Source: Planctomycetota bacterium (GTDB taxonomy: Bacteria; Planctomycetota; Planctomycetia; Gemmatales; Gemmataceae). Taken from it: a DNA stretch of 64,000 nt. This document shows, one piece after another, positions 52,370 through 62,106 of this stretch. The stretch covers positions 1-64,000 of the forward strand of contig JAIOPV010000039.1 in the NCBI GenBank assembly GCA_021413735.1. The letters are read 5' to 3'. Positions within the stretch are counted from its first letter, which is position 1. Every line of letters starts with the position of its first letter. A program made the position numbers and the translations under genes. Below the pieces are notes generated by a model. That model worked only from the letters and a program-made list of their open reading frames with translations, searched no databases and was not told the DNA's origin.

Positions 52370-53188
52370 ATGAGCGTCCGATTCGTTTCGTCGCTGGTTG
52401 TGCTGTTGGTGTTCGTCACCGGAATCGCTCGGGCCGACGACAAAACTTCCGCCAAGGTCCGCGTGCTGCTCCTCGGCGACAGCACTGTGATCGGAACGGT
52501 TCCCCGCGAGATGCACCCCAAAGCCGATCACCTCGAAGACGTCGTTCGCAAGTTGCTCGCGGCGGAGTCGGACTTACCACCTGTGGAAGTGCTCAATCGC
52601 GGCGTCAACGGCGACATGGTGAGTCTGCTCTTAGCTCGCCCACAGCGATACGAACGCGATGTCGTCAAGCAGGTACCGTTCGACTTCATCTTTCTGCGTT
52701 TCGGACTGAATGATGTGCGTCACCTGAAGGACTTCAAGACGGAGTTTCCGGCCGACTGCAAGAAGCTCATCGCGAAGTTGCGGACCGATCACCCCAAGGC
52801 CGAGATCGTGATTGAAACCGCGATCCCGTATCTCGGGGAGGAGTTGGATAACACGGTGAACGAGCAGGTGCGTGCTGTTGCAAAAGCCGAGAAATTGCCC
52901 ATGCTCGATCAGTACACGCCCTATGCCGCCGAGTTGAAGAATGGCCCGAACATGCTCAGCTATCGCCGGCTGCCACTTCAAGCGATCCCCAAGAAGTATC
53001 ACGCCTTGATTCCACCCGAGGCCATCAAAGGCGACGTGGTTCAAGTCATGGATAACCTGCTCGATGTGCATCTCGCGAAGGTGCCGGACTGGTTCAAGGA
53101 TCGGCACCCGAACCTCGCGGGCTATCAAGTGATCGGGACGCAGTTGGCCGGTTACCTCGCACCGCGAATCCGCGAGAAAGCCAAATAA
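52370..53188 (+). CDS. Exported SGNH/GDSL-type hydrolase
   Basis: The protein has 272 residues from the ATG at 52370, with GGAGG nine bases upstream and a signal ending at GIARADD. The SGNH motifs are GDS in VLLLGDSTVIGT (catalytic serine), a glycine in NRGVNGD, FGLND with the asparagine, and DRHPNLAGY with the D-x2-H pair. The fold cleaves esters such as acetyl groups on carbohydrates or lipids. A DUF1501 gene follows 75 bases downstream on the same strand, so the pair may be cotranscribed and act together on an exported or extracellular substrate. Confidence 0.9.
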   Translation: MSVRFVSSLVVLLVFVTGIARADDKTSAKVRVLLLGDSTVIGTVPREMHPKADHLEDVVRKLLAAESDLPPVEVLNRGVNGDMVSLLLARPQRYERDVVKQVPFDFIFLRFGLNDVRHLKDFKTEFPADCKKLIAKLRTDHPKAEIVIETAIPYLGEELDNTVNEQVRAVAKAEKLPMLDQYTPYAAELKNGPNMLSYRRLPLQAIPKKYHALIPPEAIKGDVVQVMDNLLDVHLAKVPDWFKDRHPNLAGYQVIGTQLAGYLAPRIREKAK

Positions 53189-53263
53189 GCTGTTCCGCGA
53201 AACTGGCCGTGAGATTAGACTGAAGCTCCTGCCGCGAATCCCCAGAATGCTCGGGGCCAATCC

Positions 53264-54571
53264 GTGAACTTTCTCACCCGTCGTCAACTCCTTGGTCAAG
53301 CCGCGACGTCGTTCGGTGCGTTGCTGCTGCCGGGTGTGACCGCACGCGCTGGAAGTCCAGCTCCCAAAGCGAAAGCGGCCATCGTTCTCTTCCTGCAAGG
53401 TGGGCTGTCGCACTTCGAGAGCTTCGACCCGAAGCCCGACGCGCCTGCCGAGGTTCGCGGCGAGTTCGGGACAATCGCGACAACGATTCCGGGCGTCCGA
53501 TTCAGCGAACACATTCCGCTGCTCGCCCAACGGCTGAATCGCTTCAGCATCATCCGCAGTGCGTACCACCCCACACCCGATCACGTTCAGGCCATTCACA
53601 TCACGCTGTGCGGCTGCGAACTGCCCGGCGCGAACATCGACTCGAAGAACCGCAACGTCAGCCCCGCGATGGGTTCTATTGTTGCGAAGGTTCGCGGTTC
53701 GCACGAAGCTGGCCTGCCGGGGTACGTTACGATTCCGCACCGCGACCAACTCGGGCGCCGCTTGCATTACGGCGACGCCGGCAGCCTTGGACCAACGTTC
53801 GCCCCGATCGACTCCGGGATGATGCCGACGAAAGCCGACGCACCGTATGCGATTCCAGTGAGCTATCGGATGAACCCGACGCTGACCGTGGAACGGCTCC
53901 GCGAGCGTGTCGAATTGGTGGAACGATTTGAGCCGCGAGAGCCGACGAACGCACTCCTTCGTGAAGGGGTGAACATGCTGACGCGGGGAGCGGTTGCGAA
54001 AGCATTCGATATCAACGCTGAGTCAGTTGAATTACGCCGTCGCTACGGCGATCACGGCATGGGTCAGGAAGCGATCCTCGCGCGGCGGCTCACGGAAGCG
54101 GGGGTGCCGTTCACGCTCGTGAATCTCGCGCTCGACCAGATCAAGGGACAGGACTGGGACACGCATGAAGACAATTTCCGTCTGATGAAAACGGAACTGC
54201 TACCACCGATGGATCGCGCCGTGAGTACGCTGCTCGACGACCTGCACGAACGCGGCTTGCTCGACACCACGCTTGTCGCGATTCTGAGCGAGTTTGGCCG
54301 CACGCCGAAGATCAACGCGAAGTCTGGCCGCGATCACTGGCCGAATGTGTTCTCTGTGATGCTCGCCGGTGGTGGCATCAAGCCGGGGGTGGTTCTCGGG
54401 AGCAGTGCCAGCGGCGGTGATGTGCCGAAGGATCGACCGATTCACATTTACGATGTGCAGGCGACGATCTACCACCAACTGGGTATCCCGTTGAACGAGA
54501 CGTATCGAGATGGCGGCGGACGACCCGTGCCGTTCCTGCCGGAAGGCAAGCCGATTGCGGAACTGATTTGA
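53264..54571 (+). CDS. DUF1501 family exported protein (6 of 6)
   Basis: The protein has 435 residues from a GTG at 53264, the only start that gives a normal N-terminus, MNFLTRRQLLGQAATSFGAL (Tat-like). Signature blocks are AAIVLFLQGGLSHFESFDPKP, PAEVRGEFG, GQDWDTHEDNFRLM, VAILSEFGRTPKIN and SGRDHWPN, with GGGIKPGVVLGSS near the end. It is the only DUF1501 gene here on the plus strand and the only one next to an SGNH hydrolase instead of a DUF1553 protein. A strong hairpin ends the unit 17 bases after the stop. Confidence 0.93.
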   Translation: MNFLTRRQLLGQAATSFGALLLPGVTARAGSPAPKAKAAIVLFLQGGLSHFESFDPKPDAPAEVRGEFGTIATTIPGVRFSEHIPLLAQRLNRFSIIRSAYHPTPDHVQAIHITLCGCELPGANIDSKNRNVSPAMGSIVAKVRGSHEAGLPGYVTIPHRDQLGRRLHYGDAGSLGPTFAPIDSGMMPTKADAPYAIPVSYRMNPTLTVERLRERVELVERFEPREPTNALLREGVNMLTRGAVAKAFDINAESVELRRRYGDHGMGQEAILARRLTEAGVPFTLVNLALDQIKGQDWDTHEDNFRLMKTELLPPMDRAVSTLLDDLHERGLLDTTLVAILSEFGRTPKINAKSGRDHWPNVFSVMLAGGGIKPGVVLGSSASGGDVPKDRPIHIYDVQATIYHQLGIPLNETYRDGGGRPVPFLPEGKPIAELI

Positions 54572-54588
54572 GAGGCTGGGCTGCCGCA

Positions 54589-54638
54589 GAGGGCGGCCCC
54601 TACAAATCAAGGCATTTTCTCTTGTATGGGCCGCCCTC
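54589..54638 (+). terminator. Hairpin terminator candidate after DUF1501 gene
   Basis: Arms 54589-54605 and 54622-54638 pair over 17 bases with one mismatch (GAGGGCGGCCCCTACAA against TTGTATGGGCCGCCCTC). It begins 17 bases after the stop. No following T-run is visible. Confidence 0.6.
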
Positions 54639-54984
54639 CGTGGCGGCCCGTTTGGCTTCTCACATCTCGCTCTGTCTGCTGGTGCTGCCGAACTTGTCTA
54701 TTTCGATGCCCAGCCGTTGCCGCATTCGCACGAACAGATTCGACTGCGACTTGTTTTACAAACCTGTCGAACATGACGTGGCCCGCGTTTGGAAACGCGT
54801 CGCGTCGGGTGGTATCGCTCGGCTCAATCCGAACCCAATCCGCTTCGCGACGAGGAAAATGGATTGACTTGGTGCGGAAGCGACCGGAAACTGATTTCCA
54901 TTCTCCATTTCTCCACAAGACGCCCTCGTTCGTATCCATACCGCCGACCTATCCCGCGGCGGGTTCATAACCCCAGGTGCCACC
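54639..54984. other. Intergenic region upstream of the DUF1559 gene
   Basis: This 346-base gap contains no gene I can support. Short open frames are present on both strands but have no family resemblance. It probably contains the promoter of the DUF1559/lipoprotein pair. Confidence 0.5.
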
Positions 54985-55902
54985 GTGCGCCGGTCACGCT
55001 GCGGCTTCACGCTCATCGAACTGTTGGTCGTGATCGCGATCATCGCCATCCTCATCGGGCTTCTGTTGCCTGCTGTGCAGAAGGTGCGTGAAGCAGCGGC
55101 CCGGGCACGCTGCCAGAACAACCTCAAACAACTCGGCGTGGCGATGCATAACTACCACTTGGTCGTCGGCTCCTTGCCGTTGTACGTCAGTGATGGTGGG
55201 TCCGCGTGCTGCTTCGGCACATGGCAAGTGTTGATCCTTCCGTACATCGAGCAGGGAGCCTTGTTCCAACGCTATCAACGGTGGGGCGATCAGAGCGACT
55301 GGAGCTACTGGTACGCCGGGACCATCAATCAACCCGCCGTTACCGGCACTCGGCTCGCGACGCTGACATGCTCAAGCGATATGCCGAACTCCGTGTCGGG
55401 GGTCACGTCGCACAACTACGCGGTGAACACAGGTAACACGGCCGTTGACGACACTTCCAGCACGAAAACACTCACCACGCTATCCGGGGTCACGTTCGCG
55501 GGGGCACCATTCGGACGCGGCTTGAAGGTCCGCCTCGAAGATATCAGCGACGGAACCAGCACCACGATCCTGGCGGCGGAAGTGGTTCAGGGTCAGCGGA
55601 TGGACCTTCGCGGGTACACATGGTGGGGCCCGGCGTCTGGCTTCCAGACATTCCTTGAACCGAACAGCTCCTCGCCAGATCGACCCTACTTCTCGACGGG
55701 TTACTGTGACCCGGCACCACCGAATCCGCCGTGCGTCCTGAACACGACCTTCGTCACGTTTGCGTCGCGGAGTCGGCACCCTGGCGGCGTCAACCTGGCG
55801 CTGTGCGACGGGAGCGTGCGGTTCGTGACCAACGGGATTCCGCTCGGTACGTGGCGGTCGCTCTCCACGAGCAAGGGCGGCGAAGTTGTGAGTGATTACT
55901 GA
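54985..55902 (+). CDS. DUF1559 family prepilin-like protein
   Basis: The protein has 305 residues from the GTG at 54985. It opens with the prepilin cleavage/methylation motif [26 protein letters not shown] (split here as [10 protein letters not shown] and [10 protein letters not shown]), the hallmark of type II/IV pseudopilins. The DUF1559 body includes [24 protein letters not shown], a central variable region and the C-terminal [17 protein letters not shown]. Planctomycetes carry hundreds of such proteins, and their location and function are unsettled. A small lipoprotein gene follows almost immediately, a common pairing. Confidence 0.93.
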   Translation: MRRSRCGFTLIELLVVIAIIAILIGLLLPAVQKVREAAARARCQNNLKQLGVAMHNYHLVVGSLPLYVSDGGSACCFGTWQVLILPYIEQGALFQRYQRWGDQSDWSYWYAGTINQPAVTGTRLATLTCSSDMPNSVSGVTSHNYAVNTGNTAVDDTSSTKTLTTLSGVTFAGAPFGRGLKVRLEDISDGTSTTILAAEVVQGQRMDLRGYTWWGPASGFQTFLEPNSSSPDRPYFSTGYCDPAPPNPPCVLNTTFVTFASRSRHPGGVNLALCDGSVRFVTNGIPLGTWRSLSTSKGGEVVSDY

Positions 55903-55924
55903 TATGTGTCGTGGGAACTGTGCT

Positions 55925-56362
55925 ATGCGATGCGTGGGATTCAGTCTGGGGCTACTTCTGCTGTCCGGATGTGCCGAGTCGGACGGCAGGCAACCGCTGA
56001 CGGGCAGAGTCACCTTCCAGGGGCAACCGCTCGACCTCGCCAGCATCGACTTCACGCGAGCAGACCCGAGCGATCCGACCGTGCATTCCGGCGCGATCAT
56101 CCAGAACGGGCAGTTCAACATCCCGCGAGGGTCTGGTGTGCCTCCGGGACGTTATCGCGTTGTTATCTCAGCCGGGGCACCTCCAACTGCTCCGGCTGTC
56201 CAAGCGGCTCCTGGCGCGGAGGCGAGGAAGCCAGCTCCCGGACCGAATCCGTTCCAGGCACGCGAACGGATTCCCACCCGATACAACGAGGCCAGCGAGT
56301 TGTTCATTGAAGTGACTCGTGGTGGCCCGAATCATTTTGAGTTCGCCCTCACCGAGAAGTAA
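55925..56362 (+). CDS. Small transthyretin-like lipoprotein paired with DUF1559
   Basis: The protein has 145 residues from the ATG at 55925, chosen because MRCVGFSLGLLLLSGC is then a compact lipoprotein signal with lipobox LSGC. An ATG at 55904 is also possible. The mature region has an Ig/transthyretin-like pattern typical of the planctomycete carboxypeptidase-regulatory lipoproteins: QPLTGRVTFQGQPLDLASIDF, GAIIQNGQFNIPRG and PPGRYRVVISAG. The start lies 22 bases after the DUF1559 stop, so the two are surely cotranscribed. The function of these pairs is unknown. Confidence 0.88.
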   Translation: MRCVGFSLGLLLLSGCAESDGRQPLTGRVTFQGQPLDLASIDFTRADPSDPTVHSGAIIQNGQFNIPRGSGVPPGRYRVVISAGAPPTAPAVQAAPGAEARKPAPGPNPFQARERIPTRYNEASELFIEVTRGGPNHFEFALTEK

Positions 56363-56430
56363 TCGCTGAGAGACTACGAACCGTGGCAGAATGATGTGCG
56401 ATGGGTGTGTGGATTTGTACAGGTGTTTTC

Positions 56431-56746
56431 CCCCTCACCCGGCTCGCAAAGCCTCGCCGACCTCTCCCCCAAAAATCGGGGGCGAGGTGGGGCGTAGCGT
56501 CTTCTCTTCAGCTCAACACATCCAACAGCCTCGAAGACCACCACTCTTGATTTAGGTAGGTGCCGCGAGCCGAGCGGCACAGCGATGGAGATGACAACGC
56601 CATTGGTTCAACCGCGAAGCAATCGGAACTCCATCGGTTGTCCGGCTCGGCTCGCTTGACCTACCGACGAAAGCCAGCCACCCCACCTCGCCCCCGATTT
56701 TTGGGGGAGAGGTCGCCGCGAGTCTTCGAGCGGCGGGTGAGGGGGG
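56431..56746. repeat. Nested inverted repeat of about 316 bases (MITE-like)
   Basis: Terminal CCTCACCCG (56433) and CGGGTGAGG (56734) pair. Inside, 56459-56492 and 56681-56714 are perfect 34-base inverted copies. Further in, GGTAGGT and ACCTACC pair near 56555 and 56660. The layered symmetry looks like a non-autonomous mobile element or a stacked cruciform. No transposase is present. It fills the gap between convergent genes. Confidence 0.8.
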
Positions 56747-56797
56747 CTTCATCCCTCACAAACCAATTGCGTGTTCGATTCTTTCCCCCACCGTTTC

Positions 56798-58381
56798 TCA
56801 CGCCTTGACCACGCCGGGTTTGCCCGCAATTGCCACGAACGCAGCTCGCGTTAGCGAGTCGCCGCCCGGCTTCTCCACTTCGGTCACGACCTGATATTCG
56901 CTCTTCCACTCCTTTGGCGTCACCGTGCAGCGAACATAACCTCGCTCATCGTTGTGGAACTTCACGAACGGGTTCTCGCTCTGCAACGCAGCGAGGTGCT
57001 TGGGATTGATCACTTTGCCGTTCCCTTTGCTGGAGATGGAAGTGCCGACGAACTCAGTCGCCACGATTGGCGTCTCTTGTTTGCGGTCATCGACTCGCAG
57101 TTCGTTCAACCAGTTCGAGTGAACATCCCCGCTCAACACCATCGGGTTCGACACTTTGTTGTCCGCGAGGAACTTCATTAATTTCATGCGTTCGTGAGCG
57201 TAGCCGGGCCACGCATCCATCGAGTATTTCTTCTCGTTGCCTGTCTCCCGGTCTACCATGCCCATCATCACCTGTTGAGCAAGCACGTTCCATTTTGCTT
57301 TCGATTTGAGCAATGCCTCCTCCAGCCACTCTCGCTGCTTCGTTCCGAGCAACGTGCTCTTCGGATTGAGGGCGGCCTCGTTGATGTCGGCCGAATCATC
57401 GCCGTTCGGCTGGTTGGTGCGATACTGGCGAGTGTCGAGCACTTTGAAGGAGGCGAGTCGGCCGAACGTGACCGTGCGGTACAGCTTCAAGTCGGGACCG
57501 CTTGGCACCGACCGCGGGCGCAACGGCATCATCTCGTAGTACGCCTGATAAGCATGTGCCCGATGCTTCAAAAGCTCAGCGGGGCTGTTGCCTGGATACT
57601 TGGAGATGTCGTTGGCATAATTGCCCTCAACCTCGTGGTCATCCCAGGTCACGATCCACGGGCAGCGTGCGTGCATGTTGTGAAGAAGGGGGTCGTGCCG
57701 ATACTGGCAGTGGCGGACGCGATAATCCGCGAGGCTCTTGCACTTGTCCCCGGCGTGTTTGCGGACGCCGTCCTTGCGCTGAGCGAATTCGTAGATGTAA
57801 TCGCCCAGGTGGATGACGAAATCCAGCTCGTCCTTGGCCATGTGCTTGTACGCAGTGAAGAGTCCTTCTTCGTAGTTCTGACACGAGGCGAACGCGAACT
57901 GCAATCGCTTGGGCATGTCGGTTGGGTCTGGCATCGTGCGAGTGCGACCAACCGGGCTGTCTTCTTTGCCGCAGTGGAACTGATACCAGTACCAGGTATC
58001 CGGCTTCAGCCCGTTTACCACGACGTGAACCGAGTGCCCGAGCTTCTTGGTGGCATCGGCCGTGCCCTTGTGAACCACCTTCTTCATCCCTTCGTCGGCA
58101 GCGACGACCCACGTAACTTCAACCTTTTCGTGCGGCATTCCGCCGTCGTCTTCCAGCGGCTTGGGGGCCAGTCGAGTCCAGATCACGACGCTATCGTCGT
58201 GCGGATCGCCGGATGCGACTCCAAGGGTGAAGGGGTTGGATTGGAACTTGACTGTCCCTTTCGGTGAGTCGTCGGCCTGAGAGGGGATGGCTGCGAGTGC
58301 AGCTCCGTAGGCCAGGAACAATCGCCGGCTGACTCCGCCCTCGCTGCGGATGGCTGAATCGAGTTGAGTTATGTCGAACAT
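56798..58381 (-). CDS. phoD: PhoD-type alkaline phosphatase/phosphodiesterase, Tat-exported
   Basis: The protein has 527 residues. The Tat signal is GVSRRLFLAYGAALAAIPSQ near residue 16-36. The PhoD N-terminal domain with FTLGVASGDPHDDSVVIWTRL is followed by the metallophosphatase domain: FAFASCQNYEEGLF, DFVIHLGDYIYE, a WDDHEVEGNYAND block carrying the metal-binding Asp/His, and SGDVHSNW. PhoD hydrolyses phosphomono- and diesters with an Fe3+/Ca2+ centre in characterised members. It is a second exported phosphatase in the window after the one at 3563. The gene is convergent with the lipoprotein gene across the inverted repeat. Confidence 0.92.
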   Translation of the reverse strand: MFDITQLDSAIRSEGGVSRRLFLAYGAALAAIPSQADDSPKGTVKFQSNPFTLGVASGDPHDDSVVIWTRLAPKPLEDDGGMPHEKVEVTWVVAADEGMKKVVHKGTADATKKLGHSVHVVVNGLKPDTWYWYQFHCGKEDSPVGRTRTMPDPTDMPKRLQFAFASCQNYEEGLFTAYKHMAKDELDFVIHLGDYIYEFAQRKDGVRKHAGDKCKSLADYRVRHCQYRHDPLLHNMHARCPWIVTWDDHEVEGNYANDISKYPGNSPAELLKHRAHAYQAYYEMMPLRPRSVPSGPDLKLYRTVTFGRLASFKVLDTRQYRTNQPNGDDSADINEAALNPKSTLLGTKQREWLEEALLKSKAKWNVLAQQVMMGMVDRETGNEKKYSMDAWPGYAHERMKLMKFLADNKVSNPMVLSGDVHSNWLNELRVDDRKQETPIVATEFVGTSISSKGNGKVINPKHLAALQSENPFVKFHNDERGYVRCTVTPKEWKSEYQVVTEVEKPGGDSLTRAAFVAIAGKPGVVKA

Positions 58382-58489
58382 CGTCGGTTCACTCGCGTTT
58401 TGGGTCGGTTGGGAGAATAGTGTCTGACCCTCGCTCCGGCATCATTGCACACTACAGCATCAGCAGTCGCAATGTGTTTCTCGATCAGT

Positions 58490-58936
58490 TCACGATCCGC
58501 TGGCCAAAACGAGAACGCCGACCACGACGAGGCTACCCCCAAAACCCACTCGCCACGTCAAGGACTCCCCGAGGAACACGACAGCAAGCAGGAGGACAAG
58601 CGCCACACTCAGTTTGTCGATCGGAGCGACACGAGAGGCCGGAGCCATCTGAAGGGCGCGATAATAACACAGCCACGATAGCCCGGTCGCGACCCCGGAC
58701 AGCACGAGCATCGTGACACCAAACCGCGACAACTGACCAAGTGGTTCCCATTCACCGCGTGCCCACACGATGCCAACCGTAACCGCGAGAATCACGACCG
58801 TTCGGATCAGCGTGGCGAGATTCGAGTTCACTTCGGACACGCCAACCTTCCCCAACACGGCGGTCAGGGCAGCGAAGAACGCGGACCCGAGAGCGAAGAG
58901 TTGCCACCCGGCGCGAGTCTGATTCGGGTCGTCCAT
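58490..58936 (-). CDS. Single-domain EamA/DMT-family transporter
   Basis: The protein has 148 residues from the ATG at 58936, with about five hydrophobic helices, which is one EamA repeat (half of the usual ten-helix protein). Recognisable parts are FALGSAFFAALTAVLGKVGV, LSWLCYYRALQMAPASRVAPIDKLSVALVLLLAVVFLGE and the final glycine-rich helix. Short EamA proteins are thought to dimerise. The substrate is unknown. It is divergent from the esterase-like gene at 59123. Confidence 0.88.
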   Translation of the reverse strand: MDDPNQTRAGWQLFALGSAFFAALTAVLGKVGVSEVNSNLATLIRTVVILAVTVGIVWARGEWEPLGQLSRFGVTMLVLSGVATGLSWLCYYRALQMAPASRVAPIDKLSVALVLLLAVVFLGESLTWRVGFGGSLVVVGVLVLASGS

Positions 58937-59122
58937 TGCGAATCTCCGGGAGGCTGGCACGGGCTTCCGTCAGCCTTGAGGATAGTCGAAACCACCATAC
59001 AATACGCTGGCTTTGTCGGCTCAGTTTTCCTCGCAACAATCTCCTCCATTAACAATCCACCCTCTCCAAACCTCCCGGCGCTTCCAACGCGATTGGCCGT
59101 TGCTGGGAATGGGACTTCCCCC

Positions 59123-62083
59123 ATGAAACGTTGGTTCACAGCATCGCTCATTCTGCTCTCCACGGCCGGAGCTGTTCGAGCTGAATATCCGGGCTGGAAG
59201 CACTCAGGCTCGGTTTTCGTGCTCACGACGCCCGAGGGCGCGAGTTTGCCGGCGAGTGCCACCGTCGAAGGGTTCCCGCTGCTCGTGCGACTGCACAAAG
59301 ATTTCTTCGACTTCAGTCAGGCGAAGGCGAACGGCGAAGACCTACGATTCTCATCTGCCAAAGGCGAACCGCTCGCCTACCAGATCGAAGAATGGGACGC
59401 CGTGAAGGGAGTCGCGAGCATCTGGGTGCGGGTGCCGAAGATTCAGGGCAACACGCGGCAAGAGATCAAACTGCACTGGGGAAAACCCGACGCGGAAAGT
59501 GAGTCCAACGGGAAAGCCGTGTTCAACGAGTCGAACGGTTACCTCAGCGTCTGGCACATGAACGGACCCGTGAAGGATGAGGTCGGCACGCTGGAGTCGA
59601 AGGATGTTGGCACGACGCCGTGTGCCGGGATCATTGGTGTGGGTCGCCACTTCGCGGGGAAGCAAGGCATCTTTTGCGGCGACAAGATTGCGACATATCC
59701 ATCGGGGGCGGCTTCGCACAGCACCGAAGCCTGGTTCCGTGCCGAGAAGCCGAACGCGACGATCATCGGTTGGGGCAACGAAGGCGGCGGCCGCGGAAGC
59801 AAGGTGCGGATGCAGTTCCGCAGTCCGCCGCACATTCACATCGACAGCGATTTCTCCGATGTCCGAGGCGAGGGCCGTTTGCCAATCGGCGAGTGGGTTC
59901 ACGTTGTTCACACCTACGACCGCGAGGACGGCAAGATCTTCATCAACGGCAAGCTCGATGCGAGTGCGAAGCCGTTGCTGAACATCAAGAACCCGGCGCG
60001 AATGTGGATCGGCGGCTGGTACAACAATTTCGACTTCGTCGGCGACATCGACGAAGTGCGGATGTCAAAGGTCGCCCGTTCCGCCGACTGGGTGAGATTG
60101 CAGTACGAGAACCAGAAGCCGCTCCAAACGCTTGTGGGTCCAGTGGTGCAACCGGGCAACACATTCTCCGTCTCGGAGGCTCAGGTCACGGTGGACGAGG
60201 GCAAGCGATTCACGCTCACTGCGAAGGCTGGCGGTGCGCAGAAACTCTACTGGATCGTGAAACGCGATGGCCGCGAAACGGTCGTGGCGACGGATCGGTT
60301 CACGTTCACGTTCGAGGCAGGCCGGGTAGTTGGTGACCAGTCGCGGACGCTGCAATTCAAAGCGGTCTACCCTGACGAGGTGAAGTCCAAAGACATTACG
60401 CTCACGATCAAGGAAGCGATCCCGGAGCCGGTCTTCGCGCTGGCGGCACCAGCGACATGGGACGGACGCACACCCATCGAAATCGTGCCACAACTGACCA
60501 ATTTGAACGAGATGCAGTCCAAGGGTGCGGGCCAGTTGAACTACTCCTGGAGCGTGTCCGACATCGCCACGATTCAGGAAGCCACACCGGGAAAACTGAC
60601 CCTCAAGCGTGCCCAGAACAGCGGCAAGATGACAGTCACCGTCGCGATCAACAACGGCGGCAAAGCGACCACACAGTCAGCGACGATCACGGTTACGGAA
60701 CCTGCGAAGGATGCCTGGGTTGTTCGAGTGCCCGCGAAGGATGAGAAGCCAGAAGAGAACCAGTTCTACGCACGCGACGACAACAACGAAGGGACTCTCT
60801 TCTACAACGGCACGCTGGCTAATGCCGCCGAGAGCGTGTTCCTGAAGCTGTACGCCGACGACAAACTGGTGAGCACCACGGACCAGAAACCTCAGGCCGA
60901 CAAGTCGTACGCCTTGTCAGTCAAGCTCAAGCCTGGACTCATCAAGTACAAGGTGGAGTTCGGCTCCAAGACCGGCGACCGCGAGACAGTTTTGCATACC
61001 GTCGGCAATCTTGTGTGCGGCGATGTCTACCTCATCAATGGACAGTCCAACGCGGTGGCGACGGACTTCGGCAAGGACGATCCGGCGTTTCGCAGCGAGT
61101 GGATTCGCACTTTTGGCAGCATGTCGGGCAGTCCAAAAGGTGTCGCATTGTGGGGCAACGCCGTCCATCGGAGCCGCGACGCGGAGAAACTCCAGATCGG
61201 CTACTGGGGCATGGAACTCGGTCGTCGATTGGTGGAGAGTCACAAGATTCCGATCTGCCTCATTAACGGAGCGGTTGGCGGAACGCGAATCGACCAGCAC
61301 CAACGCAACGCGGCAGACCCTGAAGACATGACGACGATTTACGGGCGTCTGCTGTGGCGGACGAAACAAGCGAAACTCACGCACGGTGTTCGCGGTGTGC
61401 TATGGCATCAGGGTGAGAACGATCAGGGTGCCGACGGTCCTACGGGCGGCTTCGGGTGGGAAACCTATCGTCAATACTTCATCGAGCTGGCGGCCGCGTG
61501 GAAGCAGGACTATCCGAATATACAGCACTACTACGTGTTCCAGATCTGGCCCAAGTCCTGCTCAATGGGCATCAATGGCTCGGACAATCGCCTGCGAGAA
61601 GTGCAACGAAATCTGCCGACGGCGTTCTCCAAGATGAGCATCATGTCCACGCTCGGAATCGACCCACCGGGGGGCTGTCACTTCCCCGCCGCTGGTTATG
61701 CCGAGTTCGCCAGACTGATCTGTCCACTGGTGGAGCGAGACAACTATGGGAAAGCTCCCGCAACCTCCATCACGCCGGCGAACCTCAAGCGTGTCGCCTT
61801 CACCAGCGACAAACGGGATGAGATCGTGTTGGAGTTCGACCAACCCGTGAAGTGGGACAACGGCTTGACGAGTCAGTTCTACCTTGATGGTGTGAAGGGT
61901 AAGGTGGTCTCGGGTGCGTTGACCGGCAACAGCGTGACTCTGAAACTCACGACGACGTCAGCGGCGAAGACGATCACCTATCTGGACAGTAGTTCGTGGA
62001 GTCAGTCGAATCTGCTGCGGGGCGAGAATGGCATCGCGGCACTCACGTTCTGCGAGGTGCCGATCATCGCGCACAAGCCATAA
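59123..62083 (+). CDS. Exported DUF2341-LamG-sialate O-acetylesterase-like protein
   Basis: The protein has 986 residues from the ATG at 59123. Signal MKRWFTASLILLSTAGAVRAE precedes a DUF2341 domain (about 30-140; FPLLVRLHKDFFDFSQ, DLRFSSAKGEPLAYQIEEWD) and a LamG domain (about 150-330; SHSTEAWFRAEKPNATIIGWG, HTYDREDGKIFINGKLD). A beta-rich middle follows. The SASA/SGNH-like C-terminal region begins with INGQSNAV near 637 (serine in GQSN) and has NGAVGGTRIDQH, LWHQGEND near 761 and GGCHFPAAGYAEF near 851, the latter two carrying the other catalytic residues of the family. Such enzymes remove O-acetyl groups from sugars. The substrate is unknown. Confidence 0.9.
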   Translation: MKRWFTASLILLSTAGAVRAEYPGWKHSGSVFVLTTPEGASLPASATVEGFPLLVRLHKDFFDFSQAKANGEDLRFSSAKGEPLAYQIEEWDAVKGVASIWVRVPKIQGNTRQEIKLHWGKPDAESESNGKAVFNESNGYLSVWHMNGPVKDEVGTLESKDVGTTPCAGIIGVGRHFAGKQGIFCGDKIATYPSGAASHSTEAWFRAEKPNATIIGWGNEGGGRGSKVRMQFRSPPHIHIDSDFSDVRGEGRLPIGEWVHVVHTYDREDGKIFINGKLDASAKPLLNIKNPARMWIGGWYNNFDFVGDIDEVRMSKVARSADWVRLQYENQKPLQTLVGPVVQPGNTFSVSEAQVTVDEGKRFTLTAKAGGAQKLYWIVKRDGRETVVATDRFTFTFEAGRVVGDQSRTLQFKAVYPDEVKSKDITLTIKEAIPEPVFALAAPATWDGRTPIEIVPQLTNLNEMQSKGAGQLNYSWSVSDIATIQEATPGKLTLKRAQNSGKMTVTVAINNGGKATTQSATITVTEPAKDAWVVRVPAKDEKPEENQFYARDDNNEGTLFYNGTLANAAESVFLKLYADDKLVSTTDQKPQADKSYALSVKLKPGLIKYKVEFGSKTGDRETVLHTVGNLVCGDVYLINGQSNAVATDFGKDDPAFRSEWIRTFGSMSGSPKGVALWGNAVHRSRDAEKLQIGYWGMELGRRLVESHKIPICLINGAVGGTRIDQHQRNAADPEDMTTIYGRLLWRTKQAKLTHGVRGVLWHQGENDQGADGPTGGFGWETYRQYFIELAAAWKQDYPNIQHYYVFQIWPKSCSMGINGSDNRLREVQRNLPTAFSKMSIMSTLGIDPPGGCHFPAAGYAEFARLICPLVERDNYGKAPATSITPANLKRVAFTSDKRDEIVLEFDQPVKWDNGLTSQFYLDGVKGKVVSGALTGNSVTLKLTTTSAAKTITYLDSSSWSQSNLLRGENGIAALTFCEVPIIAHKP

Positions 62084-62106
62084 ATCCAAGCAAGATCGGG
62101 GGGTGG

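Noticed and set aside
57194-58267. Plus-strand open frame of 357 codons opposite phoD
   Set aside because: PhoD motifs and Tat signal on the minus strand are unambiguous; the plus frame is a shadow.
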